64,000 nucleotides of DNA from Nostoc linckia z4 (GTDB lineage Bacteria; Cyanobacteriota; Cyanobacteriia; Cyanobacteriales; Nostocaceae): positions 28,426 through 92,425 of the forward strand of contig NZ_LAHA01000030.1 of the NCBI RefSeq assembly GCF_002608075.1, in the 5' to 3' direction. The position numbers and the translations under genes are program-made. This document shows, piece after piece, positions 55,281 through 62,498 of this stretch. The stretch's first letter is position 1. Each line of letters opens with the position of its first letter. A model generated the notes under the pieces. That model was not told the origin of the DNA. It saw only the letters and a program-made list of their open reading frames with translations, and made no database searches.

Positions 55281-55877
55281 TCAATACTGATTTCGCTTTG
55301 TGTAACGATAAGGCCCCATAATCGCTCCCCAAGTGGCTTGTCCAGTTACTGAGTTAATTCCTTTGTCGTAGCTGTAAAATTCTGCTTGTGTGGCTTCAAA
55401 GCCCAAGGAAACTTCCACGGTATTTCCCAGATAAGTAAAAGTGCAACGAGTTTGTGGTAATGGAGTAGCGGTAAACTTGTAGCGATCGCCAGCTAATGTT
55501 TCGCAATTAACTTTGAGGATACAACCTGGCAGTAAATCTAATAGATCTGGTGAGAGTGTGTTTAGTAATGTTGAATTATCCCCTGCGCCTTGGAATGCTT
55601 CTGGATTTTGAAGCATATAATATTGCACTTTCAGAGGCGCATCAGAATCACTTCCCTGAGACAACCGCATAATTCGTTGGCGGTAGGGTCGATCTAGATT
55701 AATGATATTAGCCTGTTCGGCAAACAAGGTGATGCTATCTTCTGGGAATAGATTAACTGGTCTTTGCCACAGGCGCAGGTGGACATACCAAACTGGTTCT
55801 GCTATGGCTTGTTCTCGATTGTCAAATTCACCGGCTAGGTACTCACCTAAAGCAATCAACTGTGGCGAGAAGTTCAT
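55281..55877 (-). CDS. cpcT: Phycobilin lyase of the CpcT/CpeT family
   Basis: Attaches phycocyanobilin to a cysteine of a phycobiliprotein beta subunit (Cys-153 of beta-phycocyanin for CpcT). From ATG 55877 the protein has 198 residues, the normal length; in-frame codons upstream to 56033 give an atypical low-complexity extension. Blocks seen: LIALGEYLAGEFDNREQA, PVWYVHLRLWQRPV, RPYRQRIMRLSQ, LPGCILKVNCE and a C-terminal SYDKGINSVTGQATWGAIMG (core QATWGAIMGPYRY). Whether it acts on phycocyanin or phycoerythrin cannot be told with certainty. Confidence 0.88.
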   Translation of the reverse strand: MNFSPQLIALGEYLAGEFDNREQAIAEPVWYVHLRLWQRPVNLFPEDSITLFAEQANIINLDRPYRQRIMRLSQGSDSDAPLKVQYYMLQNPEAFQGAGDNSTLLNTLSPDLLDLLPGCILKVNCETLAGDRYKFTATPLPQTRCTFTYLGNTVEVSLGFEATQAEFYSYDKGINSVTGQATWGAIMGPYRYTKRNQY

Positions 55878-56454
55878 AAAGGAGATTGATGAGTTTTTAA
55901 AGTTGTTTTTAGCCCTTGTGGCTATTAACTCACAAACTGATTTTGATTTCTTTATATTGTAAAAGAAACTGTCATTAGACCGAAAAATTTTGGCGATGGT
56001 CTTGTCAAATTTGAAGATATTCGTGGTTGACAATCACTACGAACTTAAGAGCGTCGGCTTTCGGCGCTCTCCATTTTTTGGGAGGATGGCAAGTTTCTTT
56101 TGTAAGATTTAGCTAAATTTCAGCCGCTTTTTTGACTTGATTTTAAATTTTAGACTAAATTGACTGTCAATTGTGAATTATTATTTTTATTTTTTTTGTG
56201 GTAAAAAATTTTCATTACACTTTGTGAGATACAGATAATTGTAAAGCTGTAGGCTCAAACTTCCCTTGAACTACAGGCGTTTGCCCCTACCTGTGGTGTA
56301 CTTTTCATTTACCTGAAAAACGCTGTATATGGATAAAATGACAGTTCTTGTGGAAAAGTTTTCGGTCTGTAGAGTGTCGCTAACGAAAACCTTAACTTGG
56401 CAAAGTACCCTTTAAGCGGGAAAATAAGAATACGTCGCCCTTAAGATTTTCTTT
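55878..56454. other. Divergent spacer between cpcT and thf1 with an orphan terminator
   Basis: 577 bp. Upstream of both genes, so promoters are expected on each side. Contains the hairpin 56048-56079. TTTTATTTTTTTTG-type T-rich stretches lie near 56185. No frame is supported, although the cpcT frame stays open back to 56033. Confidence 0.45.
56048..56079 (+). terminator. Orphan plus-strand terminator hairpin
   Basis: AGAGCGTCG (56048-56056) pairs with CGGCGCTCT (56062-56070) with one G-U pair and a five-base loop; CCATTTTTT follows. The orientation is plus, but no plus-strand gene lies just upstream; the nearest feature is the 5' side of the minus-strand cpcT. It may end an antisense or small RNA. 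Confidence 0.65.
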
Positions 56455-57162
56455 GTGAATAACGTCCGTACTGTCTCTGATACAAAGCGAACTTTCTACA
56501 ATCTGCATACCCGTCCGATTAACACTATTTACCGTCGGGTAGTAGAAGAATTGATGGTGGAAATGCATCTGCTGTCAGTAAATATTGATTTTAGCTACAA
56601 TCCAATTTATGCCTTGGGCGTCGTCACTACTTTTGACCGCTTCATGGAAGGCTATCAACCAGAACGGGATCGAGAATCTATTTTTAACGCCCTATGTCAG
56701 GCTATAGAACAAGACCCGCAACGCTATCGACAAGATGCTGAAAGATTGCGAAATGTAGCTAAAGATTTGCCAATTCAAGATTTAATTGCTTGGCTGAGTC
56801 AAACCAGTAACTTAGATAGAGATGCTGACTTGCAAGCACAATTGCAAGCGATCGCCAATAATTCTAACTTTAAATACAATCGGTTGTTTGCAATCGGTGT
56901 ATTTTCTCTGTTGGAATTATCAGATGCAGAACTAGTCAAAGATGAAAAACGACTCACCGAAGCATTGAAAGCTATCGCTGCTGGGTTACATTTATCTGAT
57001 GATAAATTCATCAAGGATTTGGAACTATACCGTTCTAATCTAGACAAAATGGTGCAAGCACTGGCAGTAATGGCAGATATGCTTTCAGCAGATCGCAAAA
57101 AGCGCGAACAACGCAAACAACAATCAACTACTCAAGTTGCTCCCCCAAATTCCAATGAATAG
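56455..57162 (+). CDS. thf1: Thylakoid formation protein Thf1 / Psb29
   Basis: A 235-residue protein needed for photosystem II assembly or repair and for FtsH protease stability. GTG 56455 starts the typical MNNVRTVSDTKRTFY. Further blocks are RPINTIYRRVVEELMVEMHL, YNPIYALGVVTTFDRFMEGY and FKYNRLFAIGVFSLLE. The C-terminus (about 190-225) is a coiled coil with a basic end (RKKREQRKQQ). All match cyanobacterial Psb29. Confidence 0.96.
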   Translation: MNNVRTVSDTKRTFYNLHTRPINTIYRRVVEELMVEMHLLSVNIDFSYNPIYALGVVTTFDRFMEGYQPERDRESIFNALCQAIEQDPQRYRQDAERLRNVAKDLPIQDLIAWLSQTSNLDRDADLQAQLQAIANNSNFKYNRLFAIGVFSLLELSDAELVKDEKRLTEALKAIAAGLHLSDDKFIKDLELYRSNLDKMVQALAVMADMLSADRKKREQRKQQSTTQVAPPNSNE

Positions 57163-57167
57163 TGATG

Positions 57168-57302
57168 AATGAGAAGTTAGGAGTTAAGAGTGAGGAGTTA
57201 GGAATTTAGAATGCAAAATCTTGTTTAACTCTTAACTCCTATTAAGTTTTGAATTTGGAATGTAGAATTTTCTTCAACTCCTAACTCCTAACTCCTAACT
57301 TT
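57168..57302. repeat. AGTTAGG / AACTCCT inverted tandem repeat
   Basis: GAAGTTAGGAGTTAAGAG units (57171-57200) face TTAACTCC and AACTCCTAACTCC units (57226-57302) between the convergent thf1 and holin-like genes. Probably a bidirectional terminator. Confidence 0.75.
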
Positions 57303-57307
57303 TAATT

Positions 57308-57670
57308 TTATACACCCAATATTTTGTAGATTAAGCTGTTAATTACAGTCAGTGCAAATGCTCCAATAACAGCACTCCAAACCCCGTAGCGCAAACGAAA
57401 TCCTTCCACTAACCAAGCCGCAATACTAAAACAAACTACAGCAATCATAAAAGTGAAAATGCTGGACAACAAGTCGAACGTCAGTAAATTTGGTACTGCG
57501 AAGACAAGGCTTAAAATCGGTCGGACTATTGCTGTTACAATACCTAGTACAGCTGCGGAAAAGAAGGCTTTGCCTGGAGTATCAATTTCAACTCCCACAG
57601 GCAATTTACTAATTATTAACAAGCTGATAGCTGTTACTATCCAAACAATTAAAAGCGTCACTATATTCAT
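57308..57670 (-). CDS. Phage-holin-4-family small membrane protein
   Basis: A 120-residue protein made of four hydrophobic helices (about 4-24, 34-53, 60-88, 94-117). The conserved pair ILGIVTAIVRPIL (near 43-55) and the segment LLTFDLLSSIFTF fit the family annotated as 4-TM phage holin, widespread in bacterial chromosomes without prophages. No phage genes lie nearby, so a lysis role is unlikely. Function unknown. Confidence 0.85.
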   Translation of the reverse strand: MNIVTLLIVWIVTAISLLIISKLPVGVEIDTPGKAFFSAAVLGIVTAIVRPILSLVFAVPNLLTFDLLSSIFTFMIAVVCFSIAAWLVEGFRLRYGVWSAVIGAFALTVINSLIYKILGV

Positions 57671-57920
57671 GCCACAACCCCTGAAACGTGAATGGCAACT
57701 GATGATAAGCTACTCAGCCTACCTATGGATCAATCTTTAAAACTCAACCAATTATTTGTAAATTAACAGAATTTTTTTCTCTACTCAAATTTTATTCTGG
57801 ATATCTTTAGGTTTAGGAACCGGGGAAATAAGGAGGCAGAAAGCAGGGGAGAAGGGGAGATGAGTTTTTCCCCTCTGCCCCTCTGCCACATGCCCCAGTC
57901 ACCAGTCAACCCGCCCCATT

Positions 57921-58550
57921 TCACCTTTTTGGAGTAGATTGGCTTCCAGGTGCTACAGGTACTGCTGGGTTGGAAATATCGGGATTAATCGGGCTGATGT
58001 TTTGTCCCGGCACGGAGGGAAATCTGGGGGTAAGATTACCTTCAGGGTTGATGCCTGGAACTGGTGCTTCACCGGGATTAACTGGGAAAGAAGGCACAGG
58101 AGATTGGTTGAGTGGGTTCGTTGGTGGTTGAGATGGGCCAGGAATAATTCCTAAAGAAACGCGATCGCCCCCTACTTGCCGCAGCAAATCTAGTGTTTCA
58201 ATCACATCATTATAAGTTGCTGTGCGGGAAGCATTCAGCACTATAACGCCATTGGGATTTGCTTGCAGGTAAAGTTTTAACCTTTGTGCCAAATCGTCAC
58301 GTTTTACGGGTTGTTTTTCTATGTAAGTGTTGCCAACGGCATCGATGGTTACAATCTGATTGCCGCTTTGTGATGCGATCGCAGATACAGATTTGGTGCT
58401 GGCTTTCGGCAAATCAACATTTATTGCCTGTTGGCGTGTAAATTGTAGTGCCGCTAACAAAAAAAAAGTCAAAATACAAAAAACAACATCAATTAAAGGA
58501 ATGATTTGAATTTGGACTTCTTCGATGGGAGTATGCAGATTAACTTTCAT
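57921..58550 (-). CDS. exbD: Biopolymer transport protein ExbD/TolR
   Basis: A 209-residue protein with one membrane helix near the N-terminus (about 17-36). The helix carries the conserved Asp in IQIIPLIDVVFCILTFFLL, the proton path residue of the family. The periplasmic domain contains KDDLAQRLKLYLQANPNG-type text (here VKRDDLAQRLKLYL), VIVLNASRTATYNDVIETLD. The last about 60 residues are Pro/Asn-rich and probably disordered. It forms a motor with the ExbB protein encoded 44 bp upstream on the same strand; a TonB-dependent receptor partner is not in the window. Confidence 0.93.
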   Translation of the reverse strand: MKVNLHTPIEEVQIQIIPLIDVVFCILTFFLLAALQFTRQQAINVDLPKASTKSVSAIASQSGNQIVTIDAVGNTYIEKQPVKRDDLAQRLKLYLQANPNGVIVLNASRTATYNDVIETLDLLRQVGGDRVSLGIIPGPSQPPTNPLNQSPVPSFPVNPGEAPVPGINPEGNLTPRFPSVPGQNISPINPDISNPAVPVAPGSQSTPKR

Positions 58551-58594
58551 TTTCTCAATTTAATAGCCTGGTTTAGAAGTTGAATTTTTGACTA

Positions 58595-59323
58595 CTATTC
58601 AGGTGAATTCGGGGGTTGGGGAGGTTCAGAAAACCTGTTTTTCCCTTGTTTGCGCGGTAGGGTTAAATTGTCTCGCACAACTGGTGATGTAATATTACTA
58701 AAATCTGGCGGAGACTGGCGGTAAAGTAATTCCAACTCATTCCCTGCCCGACGAAAAACTTTGACTTGGTTAACTACAAAACCTTGAAATAGGCGATAGA
58801 ATACCAAGCTAATGATGGCAACTATTAGTCCTGCTGCTGTACTAATCAACGATTCACCAATACCAGTAGTTACCCCAGCAGTAGATTCAGTTCCCAAATC
58901 CCCAATCCGAATTGCCCGCAAAGACTGGATTAAACCCAAAACTGTACCCAATAATCCTAGTAGTGGTGCCAGGGCAATTACCGCTTCTAAAAGTTTTTCG
59001 CCCCGCCGCATTCCAGCTAATTCATCTTCGGCTGTGGACTCCAAAGCTAAGCGAAAGGTTTCCGCATCGCTTTTGCCCAAGTGTAAAGGTGCATAAAGAA
59101 AACGCCCCACAGGCTGATTATTTGCTTGTCTTGCAATATCAGCAGCCACTTGCCAATCATCATGGGCAGCATCTAGGACGCGATCGACTATTTGCTTTTC
59201 TTGAGTTAAAATTCGCAGCCAGAACCACAAACGCTCAAAAATTACACTCAAAGACAAAATTGACAGAACCAGCAAAGGCCACATCGCTGGCCCGCCCTTA
59301 TAAAACAAATCTAAGATATCCAC
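58595..59323 (-). CDS. exbB: MotA/TolQ/ExbB proton channel family protein
   Basis: A 242-residue inner-membrane protein with three helices: about 13-33, 118-140 and 160-185. The conserved block LEAVIALAPLLGLLGTVLGL and the following GIGESLISTAAGLIVAII are diagnostic of the family. Together with ExbD it converts proton flow into movement of a TonB-like partner for outer-membrane uptake. The gene precedes exbD in the same direction, the standard order. Confidence 0.95.
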   Translation of the reverse strand: MDILDLFYKGGPAMWPLLVLSILSLSVIFERLWFWLRILTQEKQIVDRVLDAAHDDWQVAADIARQANNQPVGRFLYAPLHLGKSDAETFRLALESTAEDELAGMRRGEKLLEAVIALAPLLGLLGTVLGLIQSLRAIRIGDLGTESTAGVTTGIGESLISTAAGLIVAIISLVFYRLFQGFVVNQVKVFRRAGNELELLYRQSPPDFSNITSPVVRDNLTLPRKQGKNRFSEPPQPPNSPE

Positions 59324-59388
59324 TGTTTAAATTTCCTCCCTCCAAAACTAAAGCAACTATCCCCAAGCATTATTAATTTTAGAGATTA

Positions 59389-59490
59389 ATGGGCATAGGG
59401 CATAGGGAAAGGGAAAGGGGTAAGGGGAAAAGGGGAAAAGGGGAAAGATTAAATTTATTCCTTTTCCCTTTAACCATTAACCTTTTCCCC
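59389..59490. repeat. GGGCATA units and polypurine/polypyrimidine element, copy 4
   Basis: GGGCATA heptamers (59391-59404) followed by AAGGGGAAAAGGGGAAAAGG, AGATTAAATTTATTCC and CTTTTCCCTTTAACC. This is the reverse complement of the element at 40469-40558. Confidence 0.75.
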
Positions 59491-59621
59491 TACCTCCCCT
59501 GCCCTCATCTCCCCACTCCCCTCTGGATTTGTAGCGTCTTCCAGACTAATTGGGACGGTTATTCCCACCGGGAGTTTAGAAGATAATTTGTCAGAATTAA
59601 AAATAACTGGAGGTTCAAGAT

Positions 59622-59936
59622 ATGAAATTTTCAATTCAATCAGTTTATACCTGGTATCGTGATTTGCTTCGTAACCCTAAATACCGCTGGTGGGTAGTTT
59701 TAGGTACATTAGTTTATTTGGCAAGCCCATTTGATATTCTCCCTGATGTTTTTCCCATCGTTGGGCAGATTGATGATGTTTTCCTTTTGACTCTGCTGGT
59801 AAGTGAAGTATCTGGGTTAGTGATTGAAGGCTGGAAAGCTCGTAAAGGTAATTTAAATACCGAAGCATCAAATACCACTGAGGGTACTACCTCCACTGCA
59901 AGCACCATTGATGTCGATGCTGTGTCTGTTAAGTAG
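59622..59936 (+). CDS. YkvA (DUF1232) family protein
   Basis: A 104-residue protein. The hallmark segment is YRWWVVLGTLVYLASPFDIL followed by PDVFPIVGQIDDVFLLTLL, with one or two membrane-associating helices (about 24-42 and 50-66). An AACTGGAGG ribosome site lies just upstream of ATG 59622. The Thr/Ser-rich C-terminus is probably disordered. Function of the family is unknown. Confidence 0.9.
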   Translation: MKFSIQSVYTWYRDLLRNPKYRWWVVLGTLVYLASPFDILPDVFPIVGQIDDVFLLTLLVSEVSGLVIEGWKARKGNLNTEASNTTEGTTSTASTIDVDAVSVK

Positions 59937-59964
59937 TTTTAACAATAAAATAAAATTCTACAAA

Positions 59965-60019
59965 CCCCTACTTTTTGCGTCTATTGCCAACTACGCTTGT
60001 CAAGTAGGGGATATTTTTT
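59965..60019 (+). terminator. Terminator after the YkvA gene
   Basis: CCCCTACTT (59965-59973) pairs with AAGTAGGGG (60002-60010); ATATTTTTT follows. An inner GCGT/ACGC pair extends the structure. It lies about 30 bp after the stop codon. Confidence 0.8.
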
Positions 60020-60063
60020 GTCCAATGCTCAATTATCAAGCAATATGCTTGGTGTTAAAAAAT

Positions 60064-60090
60064 TAAAGGACTGGCTCTACCAGTCCTTTA
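60064..60090 (-). terminator. Terminator after the ferredoxin gene
   Basis: Perfect 11-bp stem TAAAGGACTGG (60064-60074) / CCAGTCCTTTA (60080-60090) with the loop CTCTA, about 30 bp after the minus-strand ferredoxin gene. The minus-strand 3' side is AT-rich with short T runs; it may work in both directions. Confidence 0.75.
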
Positions 60091-60118
60091 CTATATTTAT
60101 TGGTTTAATTTTTTTATC

Positions 60119-60577
60119 TTAATAACGGGATTTCTTGCTCCTTAACTTTTGCTTTTTACGTCGCCGTTCGCTAGCAGCCACCGCTTGTTCCACCGGATAA
60201 CCTACTACAGGAATTACTTGATATTTGCGCTCTTCTTCTAACTTTTTGAGTTCAGTGTAATCAACCCAATGGATGCAATCAACCGGACAAGTGTCAATTG
60301 CTTCTTGGATGATTTCTTCGGCGTCCCCATCTTGGCGAATTACTCGCGATCGCCCATAATCTGGTTCAATGTAAAAGGTGTTACGCGCAACATGAGCGCA
60401 GTGCTTACAACCAATACAGGTAATTTCGTCAACATAAACACCTGTTTGACGAAACACACCACCAAGTTCCGGTTCTAAACCAGAACGTTCTGGGGCATCC
60501 CGTAAAAAACCCCCTAGTTCTGGTTCCAAACCGGAACGGTTATCTTCTTCTTCCGGCGACGGCAGAAAATCAGCCAT
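60119..60577 (-). CDS. 4Fe-4S ferredoxin with repeated N-terminal motif
   Basis: A 152-residue electron carrier. The cluster motif CIGCKHCAHVA near residue 57 and the later CPVDCIHW near 95 supply Cys ligands of one or possibly two clusters; the second motif has fewer Cys, so probably one 4Fe-4S. The N-terminus contains the motif RSGLEPELGG twice (residues about 14-23 and 31-40). The C-terminus is very basic (RRRKKQKLRSKKSRY). Its start codon overlaps the stop of the ycf35 homologue by one base, so they are co-translated. Confidence 0.92.
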   Translation of the reverse strand: MADFLPSPEEEDNRSGLEPELGGFLRDAPERSGLEPELGGVFRQTGVYVDEITCIGCKHCAHVARNTFYIEPDYGRSRVIRQDGDAEEIIQEAIDTCPVDCIHWVDYTELKKLEEERKYQVIPVVGYPVEQAVAASERRRKKQKLRSKKSRY

Positions 60578-60963
60578 TACGCACTCCAGCGTTGTACTAC
60601 CAGGCGAATTGAACCATCTTCATTTTTTTGTTCTTCAGCGACTTGAAAGCCAACACGAGCAGTTTCTTTCATTACTGTTTGGTAAGCATAGCGCTGTGTT
60701 ACCTGGCGCAAAAATCCATCCACAGAAAGATTTTGCTGCCAATATTGCAAGTCAGCCACCAGTTCGTATTCTTTGCCATTCCATCTAAAGCCGATGTCGC
60801 AGCCATTTTCCTGCTCGATAGTCACTTCCGCAGGATGAGTTTGACCGCGATAGCCACGTACTTGGTTTGGGCCTGGCTTCCAGTCTATACCTAATTCAGT
60901 CAGAGCATCTTTCAAAGAATCAAGGTTACGGATTTGAGTCTTAATTTGGCTAAAGTGTGACAT
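60577..60963 (-). CDS. ycf35: Ycf35 / DUF1257 protein
   Basis: A 128-residue protein conserved in cyanobacteria and algal plastids (as ycf35). Blocks: SHFSQIKTQIRNLDSLKDAL at the N-terminus, VRGYRGQ, DIGFRWNGKEYELVADLQYW in the middle and RYAYQTVMKETARVGF towards the end. It sits between DUF2997 and the ferredoxin gene, all on the minus strand. Function not established. Confidence 0.95.
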   Translation of the reverse strand: MSHFSQIKTQIRNLDSLKDALTELGIDWKPGPNQVRGYRGQTHPAEVTIEQENGCDIGFRWNGKEYELVADLQYWQQNLSVDGFLRQVTQRYAYQTVMKETARVGFQVAEEQKNEDGSIRLVVQRWSA

Positions 60964-61002
60964 GGTGGTTTGAATTAAATGACACTAAACTACAGGGAAA
61001 AC

Positions 61003-61212
61003 TTACCAATCGCTGTGAGTGGTTTGGGTGTTCGCCACGTTCGATTGCTGCACCTTGGCGGCGAAGTATTCTGAGGTTGGCTCATGCTTAAGTACTTGCC
61101 CCAGCTGCGCTTCTATTGCTGCTGTAACCTCAGCGCAAGAAGCACCCACAATGCCAGTGACTTTTTCTTGTACCCGACCATCTGGATAGATTATGAACTC
61201 TAATGTCTCCAT
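61003..61212 (-). CDS. DUF2997 protein
   Basis: A 69-residue protein from ATG 61212 (METLEFIIYPDGRVQEKVTG); an upstream ATG at 61239 would add nine residues. GASCAEVTAAIEAQLG fills the rest, with a disordered C-terminus. The gene lies 39 bp before ycf35 on the same strand, a conserved cyanobacterial arrangement. Function unknown. Confidence 0.88.
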   Translation of the reverse strand: METLEFIIYPDGRVQEKVTGIVGASCAEVTAAIEAQLGQVLKHEPTSEYFAAKVQQSNVANTQTTHSDW

Positions 61213-61565
61213 GCTCTTGGCCAACCACGATAAGTACATTTGAATTCTACTGCCTTAGCAGAAGGCTACAAATATAGCCATCGGAACATTTTTACTTAGA
61301 CACAAACTTGCCATTTGTTAACCAATGTTCCATCTTTCAATATATATATCTCAGAATCTTTACAAAATTTATTAATCTTACCAGTCCATACATCAGTCTT
61401 TAGTTAGTCTCTCTTAACCTCATTGATTAGTCAAGGTAATCATTCAGTTGGTTAGGTAAGCAGCAAAAAACGTCAGAATCAGTATTAGAGCTACTACACC
61501 TAGACAAGTGAGTTACAAAAATATAGATTTTATTGAAAAAATTTATCATTATTCTTAGATAAATA

Positions 61566-61807
61566 CAGGACTTACGCAAAAACTCTCTCTTGCTCTTATT
61601 TCTCCGTGCCCTCTGTCTTGAAAAGTTCAGATGCCTGCGGCAACCCCTTCGGTGTACGCCGGAAGCCGGCGCTCCGACTTTTCGCTGCGTCCTCTGTGGT
61701 AGCCTGCGGCAAGCCGCTGAGGCTCCTTTTCTGCGAGACGCTGCGCGAACGTTGCTACCGCTTCGCTAACGCGTCTACGATTCTCCGTTACCTGTGCGTA
61801 AGTCCTG
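61566..61807. mobile_element. MITE-like element with 13-bp inverted ends and AAATA duplication
   Basis: Left end CAGGACTTACGCA (61566-61578) and right end TGCGTAAGTCCTG (61795-61807) are perfect complements. AAATA lies immediately outside both (61561-61565 and 61808-61812). The 242-bp element has GC-rich internal palindromes (GCCTGCGGCAA and CGCCGGAAGCCGGCG) and no gene. End sequences of this type are seen on Nostocales insertion sequences. Confidence 0.75.
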
Positions 61808-61858
61808 AAATACTATTCCTTCAAGTATCGTTACAAGATAAAACGCAATTTAATCCAA

Positions 61859-61962
61859 GGGACTTCCAAGTAAAAAAGATTCCGTTACTATTGTTGACTG
61901 TTAACTGTGAACCGTTAACAGTCAACGCATTAACTGGAATAATTTATTTTTTGGAGTTCCCC
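61859..61962 (-). mobile_element. Dispersed GACTGTT-core element, copy 4 (inverted)
   Basis: Starts GGGACTTCCAAGTAAAAAAG and ends AATTTATTTTTTGGAGTTCCCC, the reverse orientation of the copies at 36898 and 45784. The core is GTTGACTGTTAACTG / CGGTT AACAGTCAAC. Confidence 0.7.
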
Positions 61963-62166
61963 AACAGTAGGATAGTGAAGTTTGGGAAAAGCGATCGCTA
62001 AATTCAACTTTAAATACATTTATGGTTTCCGGTTTCACCGACATGGAGTGGGAGCATTTCTGTTAAATTTGTAAGCATTAGTCAACCTAGCTCTTTTGCA
62101 GATAGTGAAGCGACTGCAATATTAAATTTTTCTCGATCTATCTATCTTTATTAAAGAACGTCCACT

Positions 62167-62352
62167 ATGGATAATACACAACAATGGTATATTGTCAAGC
62201 TTTCTATTGGTAATTGCGAAATAGTCCCCAGCCATCAAATAGAAGAGGACAATTCAGAGATTTTAGAACAGTGGGGGCCTTATAGTTCCCAAGAAGAAGC
62301 GATCGCCCGCCGTATCGGACTCATTAGAAGTGGGAAGTGTCAACCAGTTTGA
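62167..62352 (+). CDS. Small conserved-looking cytoplasmic protein
   Basis: A 61-residue protein with balanced composition (QQWYIVKLSIGNCEIVPSHQ, then an acidic middle, then SSQEEAIARRIGLIRSGKCQ). The start ATG 62167 follows AAAGAACG, a weak ribosome site. The pattern 'SQEEAIARRIGLIR' suggests a short alpha/beta domain as in small cyanobacterial hypothetical proteins. No function recognised. Confidence 0.6.
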   Translation: MDNTQQWYIVKLSIGNCEIVPSHQIEEDNSEILEQWGPYSSQEEAIARRIGLIRSGKCQPV

Positions 62353-62364
62353 GCGGGGCAAACA

Positions 62365-62472
62365 GGTTATGGGGAAAGGGAAAAGGGTATGGTTCGACAA
62401 GCTCACCAACCGGGGAAAAGGGGAAAGATTAAATTTATTCCTTTTCCCTTTAACCTTTAACCTTTTCCCCTG
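62365..62472. repeat. Polypurine/polypyrimidine element, copy 5
   Basis: GGGGAAAGGGAAAAGG, then the GGTATGGTTCGACAAGC block shared with the rodA inverted repeats, then AGATTAAATTTATTCC and CTTTTCCC tracts. It lies after the small protein gene and converges on the protease gene. Confidence 0.75.
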
Positions 62473-62498
62473 CCCTCTATGCCTCATACCCAAAGAAG

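Larger units (their letters stand above)
61213..62166. other. Repeat-filled spacer between DUF2997 and a small protein gene
   Basis: About 950 bp. It holds two inserted elements (61566-61807 and 61859-61962), a HIP1 site near 61990 and an AT-rich left part with the DUF2997 promoter. A 131-codon frame at 61606-62001 runs through both elements and is not a gene. Confidence 0.6.

Noticed and set aside
57308..57670. Prophage remnant suggested by a holin-like protein
   Set aside because: This four-helix family is common on bacterial chromosomes, and no other phage gene lies nearby.
61606..62001. 131-codon plus-strand frame
   Set aside because: It runs across two different mobile elements and their junction, so cannot be a conserved gene.
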